From: Flavobacteriaceae bacterium
GTDB lineage: Bacteria > Bacteroidota > Bacteroidia > Flavobacteriales > Flavobacteriaceae
Assembly: GCA_015488935.1 (NCBI GenBank)
Contig: WFMU01000115.1
Coordinates: 1-8,346 of the forward strand
Direction of reading: 5' to 3'
DNA length: 8,346 nt
Position numbers and translations under genes: made by a program. Below, in pieces: positions 1 to 5,949 of this stretch. Numbering within the stretch: position 1 is the stretch's first letter; each line of letters begins with the position of its first letter. The notes beneath the pieces were generated by a model. That model was not told the origin of the DNA, searched no databases, and saw only the letters and a program-made list of their open reading frames with translations.

Positions 1-2
1 CT

Positions 3-98
3 AATAAGGTAGATGGTTTAGATCCTAAAATAGATGCTAATAAATTTAGAGAATGGCTATTATTTTTAAATTTTGGTATTGTTTTTAGAATTAATTAA
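3..98 (+). CDS. 3' end of an unidentified gene, possibly an outer-membrane beta-barrel protein
   Basis: A reading frame enters from the left edge and stays open for 31 codons to a TAA at 96-98. The 5' part lies outside the window. The visible tail ends in an alternating pattern (LFLNFGIVFRIN), with hydrophobic residues at every second position, which is what an amphipathic membrane-spanning beta strand looks like. Many Bacteroidota outer-membrane barrels end this way, although they usually finish on an aromatic residue and this one ends in Asn. The gene is convergent with pth and their stop codons overlap (96-98 against 95-97). The product family cannot be named from 31 residues. An open stretch this short could also be chance, but stops are frequent in DNA this AT-rich, which favours a real gene end. 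Confidence 0.45.
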   Translation, partial: NKVDGLDPKIDANKFREWLLFLNFGIVFRIN

Positions 99-721
99 TT
101 CTTCTTTTTATTAAATTCATTCATTGTTTTATCTACGCCAATTAATCCAAATGATATAATTATTTTTGAAATTTTTTCTAATTTTTCATCCATTTTGTCT
201 AGTTCATCATTACGCCATTTTCCAAGTACGTAATCTACTTGTCTTCCTTTAGAAAAGGTATCTCCAACGCCAAATCGTAATCTAGCATATTGTTGTGTAT
301 TTAATTGGTTATTTATGTCTTTTAGTCCATTATGACCTCCTGCACTTCCTTTTGGTTTAAGTCGAAGAGAGCCATAAGGTATATTTAAATCGTCACAGAT
401 AATTAATATATTTTCTGATGCTATTTTTTCTTTTGTCATCCAATATTTGACAGCTTTTCCGCTTAAGTTCATATAAGTACTTGGTTTTAATAATATAAAA
501 CTTCTTCCTTTATGTCTAAACTTTGCAATGTCGCCCAATTTTTGAGTTTCAAAGGTAATTCCTTCTTTTTTCACAAAATAATCTAGGGCTTTAAATCCTA
601 TATTATGCCTTGTATTGTTATATTTCTCGCCAATATTTCCTAGACCAACTATTAAGTACTTTTTCACTTCTTCGGTATTATTTTTAGTAAATATATTTTT
701 TATAAATGTCCATAAATTCAT
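95..721 (-). CDS. pth: Peptidyl-tRNA hydrolase
   Basis: Pth releases peptides from peptidyl-tRNAs that drop off stalled ribosomes, recycling tRNA in the cytoplasm. The family core starts near residue 20 (KKYLIVGLGNIG). The expected active-site residues are present: N29 (E. coli N10), catalytic H39 in TRHNIGF (H20), N85 in PSTYMNLSG (N68), D110 in CDDLN (D93) and N131 in GGHNGL (N114). At 208 residues it is about 18 longer than the usual ~190. The extra N-terminus (MNLWTFIKNIF...) is hydrophobic/basic. A GTG at 665-667 (codon 19) would give MKKYLIVG..., the canonical length, so the start is uncertain. I kept the ATG because flavobacterial Pth entries often show such extensions (from memory). 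The gene lies downstream of prs and rplY but has its own promoter at 726-756. Function is secure. Confidence 0.96.
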   Translation of the reverse strand: MNLWTFIKNIFTKNNTEEVKKYLIVGLGNIGEKYNNTRHNIGFKALDYFVKKEGITFETQKLGDIAKFRHKGRSFILLKPSTYMNLSGKAVKYWMTKEKIASENILIICDDLNIPYGSLRLKPKGSAGGHNGLKDINNQLNTQQYARLRFGVGDTFSKGRQVDYVLGKWRNDELDKMDEKLEKISKIIISFGLIGVDKTMNEFNKKKN

Positions 722-725
722 TTTA

Positions 726-756
726 CAAATATAAATAATGAGGGTTGTAAAACAAA
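726..756 (-). promoter_or_regulatory. Bacteroidota-type promoter of pth
   Basis: On the minus strand a TTTG box (753-756) is followed by exactly 19 nt and TATATTTG (726-733), matching the Bacteroidota -33/-7 consensus TTTG...TAnnTTTG. The -7 box ends only 4 nt before the ATG at 721, so transcription would begin at or next to the start codon (leaderless). Alternatively it leaves a leader of about 54 nt if the GTG at 667 is the true start. The -33 box sits in the T-tract of the rplY terminator. Confidence 0.7.
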
Positions 757-789
757 AAAAGCACTTCTTAAGAATAAGAAGCGCTTTTT
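754..789 (-). terminator. Intrinsic terminator after rplY
   Basis: Arms at 775-789 and 756-770 form a 15-bp stem with one G-T wobble and a 4-nt loop (771-774). On the minus strand the stem ends in a run of seven T. It lies 24 nt past the rplY stop codon and would separate the prs-rplY transcript from pth. Its T-tract overlaps the -33 element of the pth promoter. Confidence 0.85.
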
Positions 790-813
790 ATAATTTGCTT
801 AGATTAAAAAAAC

Positions 814-1428
814 TTATTCTGCTGCTGTAGCTTCTGTTTCTCCTTCTTCTGTAGTTTCTTCTACTTCTTCAACTACAACTGCTGCTCTTGCCATTCTTAC
901 TTGAACAACTACTGTGTTATCTGGATGTAAGAAAGTATATTTATCATTTGCTAATTCCGAAACAAATAATTTGTCTCCTATTTTTAATTTAGAAATATCT
1001 GCATCGATTTGATCTGGTAAATTTGCTGGTATTGCTTTTACTTTTAGCTTACGGTTTGTAAAACGTAACGAACCACCATTCATAACTCCAGGAGCATTTC
1101 CTTGTAATTTTACTGGAATATTCATAGTTACTTCTTTATCGTCTGATAATTGGTAAAAATCTATGTGTAATATTCTGTCTGTTACAGGATGAAATTGGAT
1201 ATCTTGTAAAATTGCATTAAAAGTATCTCCGCCTTCTAATTCGATTGTTGCAGTATATACATTTGGTGTATAAACTAAGTTTTTAAACGCTTTTTCCTCT
1301 GCTGAAAAATGAATAGTGTTCCCACTACCATAAATTACGCAAGGTACTTTGTCAGCATTACGTAAGGCTTTAGTATTTACTTTACCTACGCTTTCTCTTT
1401 TGGTTCCTTTGATTGTAATAGATTGCAT
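814..1428 (-). CDS. rplY: 50S ribosomal protein L25 / general stress protein Ctc
   Basis: This is the 5S rRNA-binding protein of the large ribosomal subunit, in the long two-domain form called Ctc or TL5. Residues about 3-92 are the L25 beta-barrel that contacts 5S rRNA, with the conserved block [19 protein letters not shown] at 73-91. Residues about 98-182 are the TL5-type C-terminal domain ([14 protein letters not shown] at 106-119). Residues 183-204 are an acidic Glu/Thr/Ala tail typical of Bacteroidota versions. The 204-residue length fits the Ctc form, not the ~95-residue E. coli form. It starts 15 nt after the prs stop with no Shine-Dalgarno sequence, so it is probably cotranscribed with and downstream of prs. 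It ends before a strong terminator. Confidence 0.96.
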   Translation of the reverse strand: MQSITIKGTKRESVGKVNTKALRNADKVPCVIYGSGNTIHFSAEEKAFKNLVYTPNVYTATIELEGGDTFNAILQDIQFHPVTDRILHIDFYQLSDDKEVTMNIPVKLQGNAPGVMNGGSLRFTNRKLKVKAIPANLPDQIDADISKLKIGDKLFVSELANDKYTFLHPDNTVVVQVRMARAAVVVEEVEETTEEGETEATAAE

Positions 1429-1443
1429 TTTGTTTTATTTATG

Positions 1444-2385
1444 TTACATTAAAAATTGATTGCTAATGGATGTGTTGTTTTGAACTTTTTTCATCACATC
1501 AGCAAATAAAGTGGCGCAAGATACAATTTTTATTTTAGAACTAGCATGTTTTTTTAGAATGGTATCGGTTACAATTAATTCTTTTAATTCAGAGTTGTTA
1601 ATTCGCTCTATAGCATTTCCAGAAAGTATGGCATGTGTGGCAACTGCTCTTACACTTAGTGCGCCTTTTTCCATCATTAAATTGGCTGCTTTTGTAAGGG
1701 TTCCTGCGGTATCTACCATATCATCAATAATAATTACATTTCTTCCTTTTACATCTCCAATTAGCTCCATGTGCGATATTACATTTGCTTTTTTACGTTG
1801 CTTATAACAAATTACTACTTCACTTTTTAAAAATTTAGAGTATGCATAGGCTCTTTTAGAACCTCCCATATCTGGAGACGCAATAGTAATATCGTCTAAG
1901 TTTAAGTTTTCTATATATGGTAAAAAAATAGTGGATGCATATAAATGATCCACTGGTTTTTCAAAAAATCCTTGAATTTGATCTGCGTGTAAATCCATAG
2001 TCATAATTCGTGTTGCTCCAGCTGCTTGTAATATATTTGCTACTAATTTTGCAGCTATTGGTACTCTTGGTTTATCTTTTCTGTCTTGTCTTGCCCAACC
2101 AAAGTATGGTATTACTGCTGTAATGTGTCTTGCTGATGCTCTTTTTGCAGCATCAATCATTAATAATAGTTCCATTAAATTATCTGTTGGAGGTACGGTA
2201 GAGCAAATTATAAAGACTCTTCTTCCTCGGAGTGATTCTTCGAAGGATACTTGAAATTCACCGTCACTAAAAATAATTTTTTTCGATTTCCCTAAATCTT
2301 GTCCATAAGCTTTTGCTATTTTTTTAGCTAGTTCTTCACTTTCTTCACATGCAAATATTTTTGGTTTTGGTAATTTTACTTTCAT
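1444..2385 (-). CDS. prs: Ribose-phosphate pyrophosphokinase (PRPP synthase)
   Basis: The enzyme makes 5-phosphoribosyl 1-pyrophosphate from ribose 5-phosphate and ATP, feeding purine, pyrimidine, NAD, His and Trp synthesis. Visible motifs in order: the N-terminal FSDGEFQV block (39-46), the ATP-binding YFGWARQDRK (94-103), the PRPP synthetase signature DLHADQIQGFF (131-141), the flexible catalytic loop with K195 and R197 (CYKQRKKAN), and the ribose-5-phosphate loop IIDDMVDTAGT (219-229). At 313 residues it matches class I enzymes (~315). The loop is KQRKK, unlike KRRPK in Bacillus, but the Lys and Arg are retained. It is first in the prs-rplY transcript and divergent from the flavin-reductase gene. 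The start is supported by the family N-terminus and a -7 box about 38 nt upstream. Confidence 0.97.
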   Translation of the reverse strand: MKVKLPKPKIFACEESEELAKKIAKAYGQDLGKSKKIIFSDGEFQVSFEESLRGRRVFIICSTVPPTDNLMELLLMIDAAKRASARHITAVIPYFGWARQDRKDKPRVPIAAKLVANILQAAGATRIMTMDLHADQIQGFFEKPVDHLYASTIFLPYIENLNLDDITIASPDMGGSKRAYAYSKFLKSEVVICYKQRKKANVISHMELIGDVKGRNVIIIDDMVDTAGTLTKAANLMMEKGALSVRAVATHAILSGNAIERINNSELKELIVTDTILKKHASSKIKIVSCATLFADVMKKVQNNTSISNQFLM

Positions 2386-2422
2386 TGGTTTATAGTTAGT
2401 TGTGTTGTCAAATTATTTTATA

Positions 2423-2430
2423 CAAAGGTA
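2423..2430 (-). promoter_or_regulatory. -7 element of the prs-rplY promoter
   Basis: TACCTTTG on the minus strand fits TAnnTTTG and would start transcription near 2417, giving a leader of about 30 nt to the prs ATG. No TTG box is present at the expected 19-21 nt upstream, so the -33 contact is weak or absent. Confidence 0.55.
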
Positions 2431-2525
2431 AAACTTATTCAAGTTTAATTTTTAATAAAAATATTACGAGTTATTAACTTACTTAAAAACTTGGTATTAT
2501 TTTTAATTTACTTTCTTTTTGTTTT

Positions 2526-2533
2526 TATATTTA
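2526..2533 (+). promoter_or_regulatory. Possible -7 element for the flavin-reductase gene
   Basis: TATATTTA differs from TAnnTTTG only in the last base and lies 17 nt before the ATG at 2551. There is no convincing -33 box. It is the best candidate in the 165-nt divergent gap 2386-2550, which otherwise holds only AT-rich sequence and the prs promoter. Confidence 0.3.
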
Positions 2534-2550
2534 CATCCTAAATAATTTTT

Positions 2551-3411
2551 ATGCTAACTATTAATCCTAATAATATTCCAACGGCAAAATTACATGCTTA
2601 TTTGTTGAGTGCCATTGCACCAAGACCAATTGCATTGGCTAGTACTATTGATGCTAATGGTAACCCAAACTTATCGCCTTTTAGTTTTTTTAATGTTTTT
2701 AGTGCCAATCCGCCTATTCTTATTTTTTCTCCTGCTCGGAGGGTTAGAAATAATACAATCAAACATACGTTAGAGAATGTGCTTGAGACAAAAGAAGTTG
2801 TAATTAATGTGGTTAATCATGCCATTGTACAGCAAATGTCTTTGTCGAGTACCGAGTATGCAAAAGATATTAATGAATTTGATAAAGCTGGATTTACCAT
2901 GTTAAAATCGGATGTAGTACTGCCATTTAGAGTTGCAGAGTCTCCTGTACAATTTGAGTGTAGGGTTAATGATATTATTTCACTTGGTAAAGATGGTGGT
3001 GCTGGGAATTTGGTTATTTGTGAAGTGATAAAACTGCATATACACACTGCTGTTTTAGATGAAAATGATGCTATTGACCAAAAAAAATTAGATTTAGTTT
3101 CTAGAGCTGGTGGTAGTTTTTATTCGAGAGCGAAACTTGGTTTTTTTGAAATTCCAAAGCCTATTAGTACGCTTGGCATTGGTGTAGATGCTATTCCTAA
3201 TGAAATAAAAAACAGTACTATTTTAACAGGAAATAATTTAGGTTTATTAGGAAATGTCGAGGCTTTACCAAACAAAAATGATGTTAATAAGTTTTGTGAA
3301 GAGAACCCTCAATTTGTTGGGATTAATTCAACTAAAAAACATATTTTTGCAAAAGAATTTTTAGAAAAAAATGATGTGCTTTCTGCATGGAAAGTACTTT
3401 TAATTAACTAG
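2551..3411 (+). CDS. Flavin reductase-like (split-barrel FMN-binding) protein
   Basis: A cytoplasmic flavoprotein of the flavin reductase / DIM6-NTAB family, whose members bind FMN in a split beta-barrel and act as flavin reductases, flavoredoxins or oxygenase partners. Residues about 16-180 form the domain. The PRPIALASTID stretch at 24-34 and NLSPFSFFNVFS at 40-51 are the conserved flavin-phosphate-contacting region, followed by PPILIFSPARR (54-64) and VVINVVN (about 88-94). Roughly 100 further C-terminal residues are usual for the longer (~290 residue) flavobacterial members. There is no signal peptide or membrane segment. The gene is divergent from prs and is followed after 45 nt by the DUF3127 gene on the same strand. 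The natural electron acceptor or partner cannot be told from sequence, so no symbol is given. Confidence 0.88.
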   Translation: MLTINPNNIPTAKLHAYLLSAIAPRPIALASTIDANGNPNLSPFSFFNVFSANPPILIFSPARRVRNNTIKHTLENVLETKEVVINVVNHAIVQQMSLSSTEYAKDINEFDKAGFTMLKSDVVLPFRVAESPVQFECRVNDIISLGKDGGAGNLVICEVIKLHIHTAVLDENDAIDQKKLDLVSRAGGSFYSRAKLGFFEIPKPISTLGIGVDAIPNEIKNSTILTGNNLGLLGNVEALPNKNDVNKFCEENPQFVGINSTKKHIFAKEFLEKNDVLSAWKVLLIN

Positions 3412-3413
3412 GT

Positions 3414-3439
3414 ATCGATTTATTTTAAGCCAAATCGAT
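3414..3439 (+). repeat. Perfect 8-bp inverted repeat between the flavin-reductase and DUF3127 genes
   Basis: ATCGATTT (3414-3421) and AAATCGAT (3432-3439) are exact reverse complements around a 10-nt loop. The repeat begins 3 nt after the flavin-reductase stop and ends 17 nt before the DUF3127 start. No T-run follows, so it is not a standard terminator. It could be an operator, an RNA-stability hairpin, or a processing site between the two coding regions. Confidence 0.5.
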
Positions 3440-3456
3440 GTAAATAAAATAATAAA

Positions 3457-3831
3457 ATGGAAGTATCAGGAAAAATTAAAGTATTAAATGAAACACAAAC
3501 TTTTGGAAGTAATGGATTTCGTAAAAGAGAGTTAGTGGTAACTACAGATGAGCAATATCCACAAATGATTTTGGTGGAATTTATCCAAGATAAATGTGAT
3601 TTGTTAAATAATTTTAAGGTTGGTGATGATGTAAAAATAAACATTAACTTAAGAGGAAGAGAGTGGATTAATCCAGAAGGTGTGGCAAAATATTTCAATG
3701 CTATTCAAGGATGGAGAATTGAAAAATTACAAAGTGATGCTTCGGCAAATGTGCCTCCAGTAGAAACTATGGATGCTTTTGAACCTGCAAGCGATACTTC
3801 GGATGGTGATGCAGATGATTTACCATTCTAA
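3457..3831 (+). CDS. DUF3127 family OB-fold protein with SSB-like C-terminal tip
   Basis: A small cytoplasmic protein of the Bacteroidota-specific DUF3127 family, whose function is not established. Residues 1-91 are rich in beta strands: MEVSGKIKVLNETQTFG, then FRKRELVVTTDEQYPQ and MILVEFIQDKCDLL, then VGDDVKININLRGREW. This matches a five-stranded OB-fold such as that of single-stranded DNA-binding proteins. Residues 92-112 are a low-complexity linker (Ala, Pro, Glu). Residues 113-124 are an acidic tail ending DGDADDLPF, very close to the DDDIPF tip that bacterial SSB uses to recruit partner proteins. It is 45 nt downstream of the flavin-reductase gene with no obvious promoter between, so it may be cotranscribed, and it is followed by a strong terminator. 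The DNA-binding role is inference from fold and tail. Family assignment is fairly sure. Confidence 0.85.
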   Translation: MEVSGKIKVLNETQTFGSNGFRKRELVVTTDEQYPQMILVEFIQDKCDLLNNFKVGDDVKININLRGREWINPEGVAKYFNAIQGWRIEKLQSDASANVPPVETMDAFEPASDTSDGDADDLPF

Positions 3832-3853
3832 ACTGAAGATGTAAATTTTTAAT

Positions 3854-3887
3854 AAAGGCTTTTATCCAAATGATAAAAGCCTTTTTT
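3854..3887 (+). terminator. Intrinsic terminator after the DUF3127 gene
   Basis: A perfect 13-bp stem (3854-3866 with 3872-3884), 5-nt loop and a run of six T on the + strand. On the minus strand the other arm ends in a shorter TTTATT, so it may also stop transcripts arriving from the convergent rluB gene. The rest of the gap (3888-3991) is AT-rich with no gene or clear signal. Confidence 0.9.
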
Positions 3888-3991
3888 GCTATTGTAGAGC
3901 TTACGTTTTTAATTATAATTGTTATTATTATATGTATAAAAACTAGAAAGTGCTTGATTTAGAATAATAACTTGTAAAGTTTATACTATTA

Positions 3992-4894
3992 TTAAATCAT
4001 CTTTAGATAATTAATTTCTTGTTGTGTTAATGGTCTATGAAATCCTCTTGGTAAATTTCTTTTGGTTAGTCCTGCAAAAATAACACGATCTAATTTTACA
4101 ACATGGTAGCCAAAATGTGCAAATATTTTTCGTACAATACGGTTTCTTCCAGAGTGAATTTCGATACCAATTTCTGTTTTTGGCTCATTCTCTATATAGG
4201 ATATATTATCTACAAAGACCATTTTACCTTCTAATACAAAATTTGCTGCTATTTTTTGCATATCACTCATTTTTAGTTTTTTATCTAAACTTGCGTGATA
4301 TAATTTACGTACATTGTGTTTTGGATGTGTTAGTTTTTTTGTCATTTCACCATCGTTGGTAAATAACAATAAACCTGTGGTAGCTCTATCTAATCGTCCA
4401 ACTGGATAAATACGTTCTTTGGTTGCATTTCCTATTAAATCCATTACGGTTTTTCTACCGCGTTCATCATCCATAGTAGTAATGTAATTTTTTGGTTTAT
4501 TTAGTAAAATGTATTGTTTTTTCTCTGGTGTTATACGTTGTCCATCAAAATGTACTACATCATTTGCTTGTACTTTGTATCCCATTTCGGTAACCGTTTT
4601 TCCGTTTACGGTTGCACTTCCTGCACTAATATATACATCTGCTTCTCTACGAGAACAAATTCCTGCATTAGCAATATATTTATTTAATCGTATGCCGTCT
4701 GATGTTTTTGTCTCTTCTTGCTTTTTGGAAGGTTTTTTCTTGTAGTGTTTTATGGTATTCGGATTAATACGGTAATTTTTATCCTTTGGATTTCCAAATT
4801 TCTTTTCTTTTTTTACTCCTGTTGTTTTGGAACGAGATGTATTTTTAGATTTTGCTGTTTGTCGTCCTCTCGACGATTTTTTGTTTTGTGACAT
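3992..4894 (-). CDS. rluB: Pseudouridine synthase, RsuA/RluB/RluE/RluF family
   Basis: The enzyme isomerises uridine to pseudouridine in ribosomal RNA. The body is canonical: an S4 RNA-binding domain at about 68-112 (IRLNKYIANAGICSRREAD), then the RsuA-type catalytic domain at about 126-295. The latter holds the signature GRLDRATTGLLLFTNDG at 166-182 with catalytic D169. A KLYHASLDK block (197-205) and the HSGRNRIVRKIF block (247-258) are also typical. The first 65 residues are a strongly basic, Ser/Lys/Arg-rich, probably disordered extension, common in Bacteroidota and a likely rRNA contact. RluB (23S rRNA) is the nearest guess, but RluE, RluF or RsuA specificity cannot be excluded. It is third in the greA-HIT-rluB transcript, starting 25 nt after the HIT stop. 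No clear terminator of its own follows. Confidence 0.9.
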   Translation of the reverse strand: MSQNKKSSRGRQTAKSKNTSRSKTTGVKKEKKFGNPKDKNYRINPNTIKHYKKKPSKKQEETKTSDGIRLNKYIANAGICSRREADVYISAGSATVNGKTVTEMGYKVQANDVVHFDGQRITPEKKQYILLNKPKNYITTMDDERGRKTVMDLIGNATKERIYPVGRLDRATTGLLLFTNDGEMTKKLTHPKHNVRKLYHASLDKKLKMSDMQKIAANFVLEGKMVFVDNISYIENEPKTEIGIEIHSGRNRIVRKIFAHFGYHVVKLDRVIFAGLTKRNLPRGFHRPLTQQEINYLKMI

Positions 4895-4919
4895 TATTTT
4901 TATTGTTGTTATTGAAATA

Positions 4920-5309
4920 CTATATTTTATCTGAGATACTTGCTGCTATTTCTTGCATTTCTTTGTTAGTAAATCTTTCTTTTTTTATAAACTGCATATC
5001 TTCCATTGCTTGTAATGGTATTAGATGCACATGTACATGTGGTACTTCTAAACCTATCACACTCATTCCAATTCGTTTACATGGAATTGCTTTTTCTAAT
5101 GCAATTGCTACTTTTCTTGAAAAAGACATTAAATTAGTATATGTTTTTTCATCTAAGTCAAATAATTTGTTTACTTCTTGTTTTGGCACTACGAGTGTAT
5201 GTCCTTTTGCATTTGGATTTACATCTAAAAAGGCAATAAAATTTTCATTTTCTGCTACTTTATAACATGGTATTTCTCTATTGATTATTTTGGTAAAAAT
5301 AGAAGCCAT
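4920..5309 (-). CDS. HIT family (histidine triad) nucleotide hydrolase
   Basis: A cytoplasmic HINT-branch protein. Related enzymes hydrolyse nucleoside phosphoramidates and acyl-adenylates. The single HIT domain fills all 129 residues: SIFTKIINREIPCYKV at the start, the FLDVNPNAKGHTLVVPK nucleotide-binding region (27-43), and the triad HVHVHLI at 91-97, whose middle His93 is the expected nucleophile. Its ATG overlaps the greA stop by one base (TAATG), which implies translational coupling. The greA-HIT pairing recurs in Bacteroidota (from memory), but no functional link between transcript-cleavage factor and hydrolase is established. The physiological substrate is unknown. Confidence 0.93.
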   Translation of the reverse strand: MASIFTKIINREIPCYKVAENENFIAFLDVNPNAKGHTLVVPKQEVNKLFDLDEKTYTNLMSFSRKVAIALEKAIPCKRIGMSVIGLEVPHVHVHLIPLQAMEDMQFIKKERFTNKEMQEIAASISDKI

Positions 5310-5782
5310 TATCTAGATATATTTAGAATTTCTAATTTCATTATTCCTGCTGGTACTTTTACTTCTGCTATATCACCAACTTTTTTTCCTAATAATCCTT
5401 TTCCTATTGGCGAATTGATAGATATTTTTCCTTTTTTTATATCTGTCATTGCATCTGCAACTAAGGTATATTCAAATTCTTTATTTATACCTAAATTTTT
5501 AATTTTGACTTTAGATAAGGCTAATACTTTGGTTAAATCTAATTGTGATTCATCTATCAATCTAGCGTTTGCAACTACATTTTTAAGTTGTGCTATTTTA
5601 AATTCTAAATGCGATTGTTCTTCTTTTGCAGCATGATATTCGGCGTTTTCGCTCAAATCACCTTTATCTCTTGCCTCTGCAATTGCGTTTGTAATACGCG
5701 GTCTATCAACTTGTTCTAATTGTTCTAGTTCGGCTTTTAATTCTTTTAGACCTTCTTCTGTATAATACGATACTTTACTCAT
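5309..5782 (-). CDS. greA: Transcription elongation factor GreA
   Basis: GreA binds the RNA polymerase secondary channel and stimulates cleavage of backtracked RNA. Residues 1-76 form the antiparallel coiled coil, whose tip carries GDLSENAEYHAAKEE (41-55). D42 and E45 correspond to E. coli D41 and E44, the acidic pair that positions the catalytic metal. Residues about 80-157 are the FKBP-like C-terminal domain with the conserved SPIGKGLLGKKVGD (124-137). The length of 157 matches the family (~158). It is the first gene of a greA-HIT-rluB transcript and its stop overlaps the HIT start. A -7 box about 85 nt upstream and a hairpin in the leader suggest regulation at the mRNA 5' end. Confidence 0.97.
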   Translation of the reverse strand: MSKVSYYTEEGLKELKAELEQLEQVDRPRITNAIAEARDKGDLSENAEYHAAKEEQSHLEFKIAQLKNVVANARLIDESQLDLTKVLALSKVKIKNLGINKEFEYTLVADAMTDIKKGKISINSPIGKGLLGKKVGDIAEVKVPAGIMKLEILNISR

Positions 5783-5825
5783 AATTTTAATTTTAGTATG
5801 ATTGTATTAATCACTTTTAACATAA

Positions 5826-5861
5826 AAATCTCAACTCCAAATTGTTATCGGATTGAGATTT
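5826..5861 (-). promoter_or_regulatory. Hairpin in the greA 5' leader
   Basis: Arms 5850-5861 and 5826-5838 pair over 12 bp with one bulged base around an 11-nt loop (5839-5849). On the minus strand the 3' arm runs into TTTTT. The predicted start site (about 5862) sits directly at the base of the stem, so the mRNA would begin with this structure. It could protect the 5' end or act as a weak attenuator ahead of greA. Confidence 0.55.
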
Positions 5862-5867
5862 GAACTG

Positions 5868-5875
5868 CAAAGATA
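5868..5875 (-). promoter_or_regulatory. -7 element of the greA-HIT-rluB promoter
   Basis: TATCTTTG on the minus strand matches TAnnTTTG exactly. Transcription would begin near 5862, leaving a leader of about 80 nt before the greA ATG at 5782. No TTG box is visible 19-21 nt upstream. Confidence 0.6.
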
Positions 5876-5906
5876 CGACTTTTTTCGGTATTTTATATTA
5901 TCTAAT

Positions 5907-5936
5907 AAAAAAACAGCCTAAAAAGGCTGTTTTTTT
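5907..5936 (-). terminator. Intrinsic terminator after the DOMON gene, possibly bidirectional
   Basis: A perfect 12-bp stem with arms 5907-5918 and 5925-5936 and a 6-nt loop. The core is ACAGCC/GGCTGT, flanked by seven A on one side and seven T on the other, so it reads the same way on both strands. It lies 13 nt past the DOMON stop codon and insulates greA from the secreted-protein operon. Confidence 0.92.
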
Positions 5937-5949
5937 ATATCTCTTTTTT

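Noticed and set aside
1511..1807. Open + strand frame of 98 codons inside prs
   Set aside because: It is antisense to conserved prs codons, has no recognisable domain and no promoter. It arises from the codon pattern of the real gene.
3420..3698. Minus strand frame of 92 codons over DUF3127
   Set aside because: Antisense of a clear conserved gene. No start signal or domain.
3963..3993. AATAATA...TATTATT inverted repeat as a terminator for rluB
   Set aside because: Seven A/T pairs around a 17-nt loop with no GC core and overlapping the stop codon. This is expected by chance in such AT-rich DNA.
4852..5265. Open + strand frame of 137 codons across the HIT gene and the rluB start
   Set aside because: Cys/Phe/Leu-rich antisense shadow of the HIT domain and the basic rluB tail. 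It crosses two well-supported genes and has no homologous motif.
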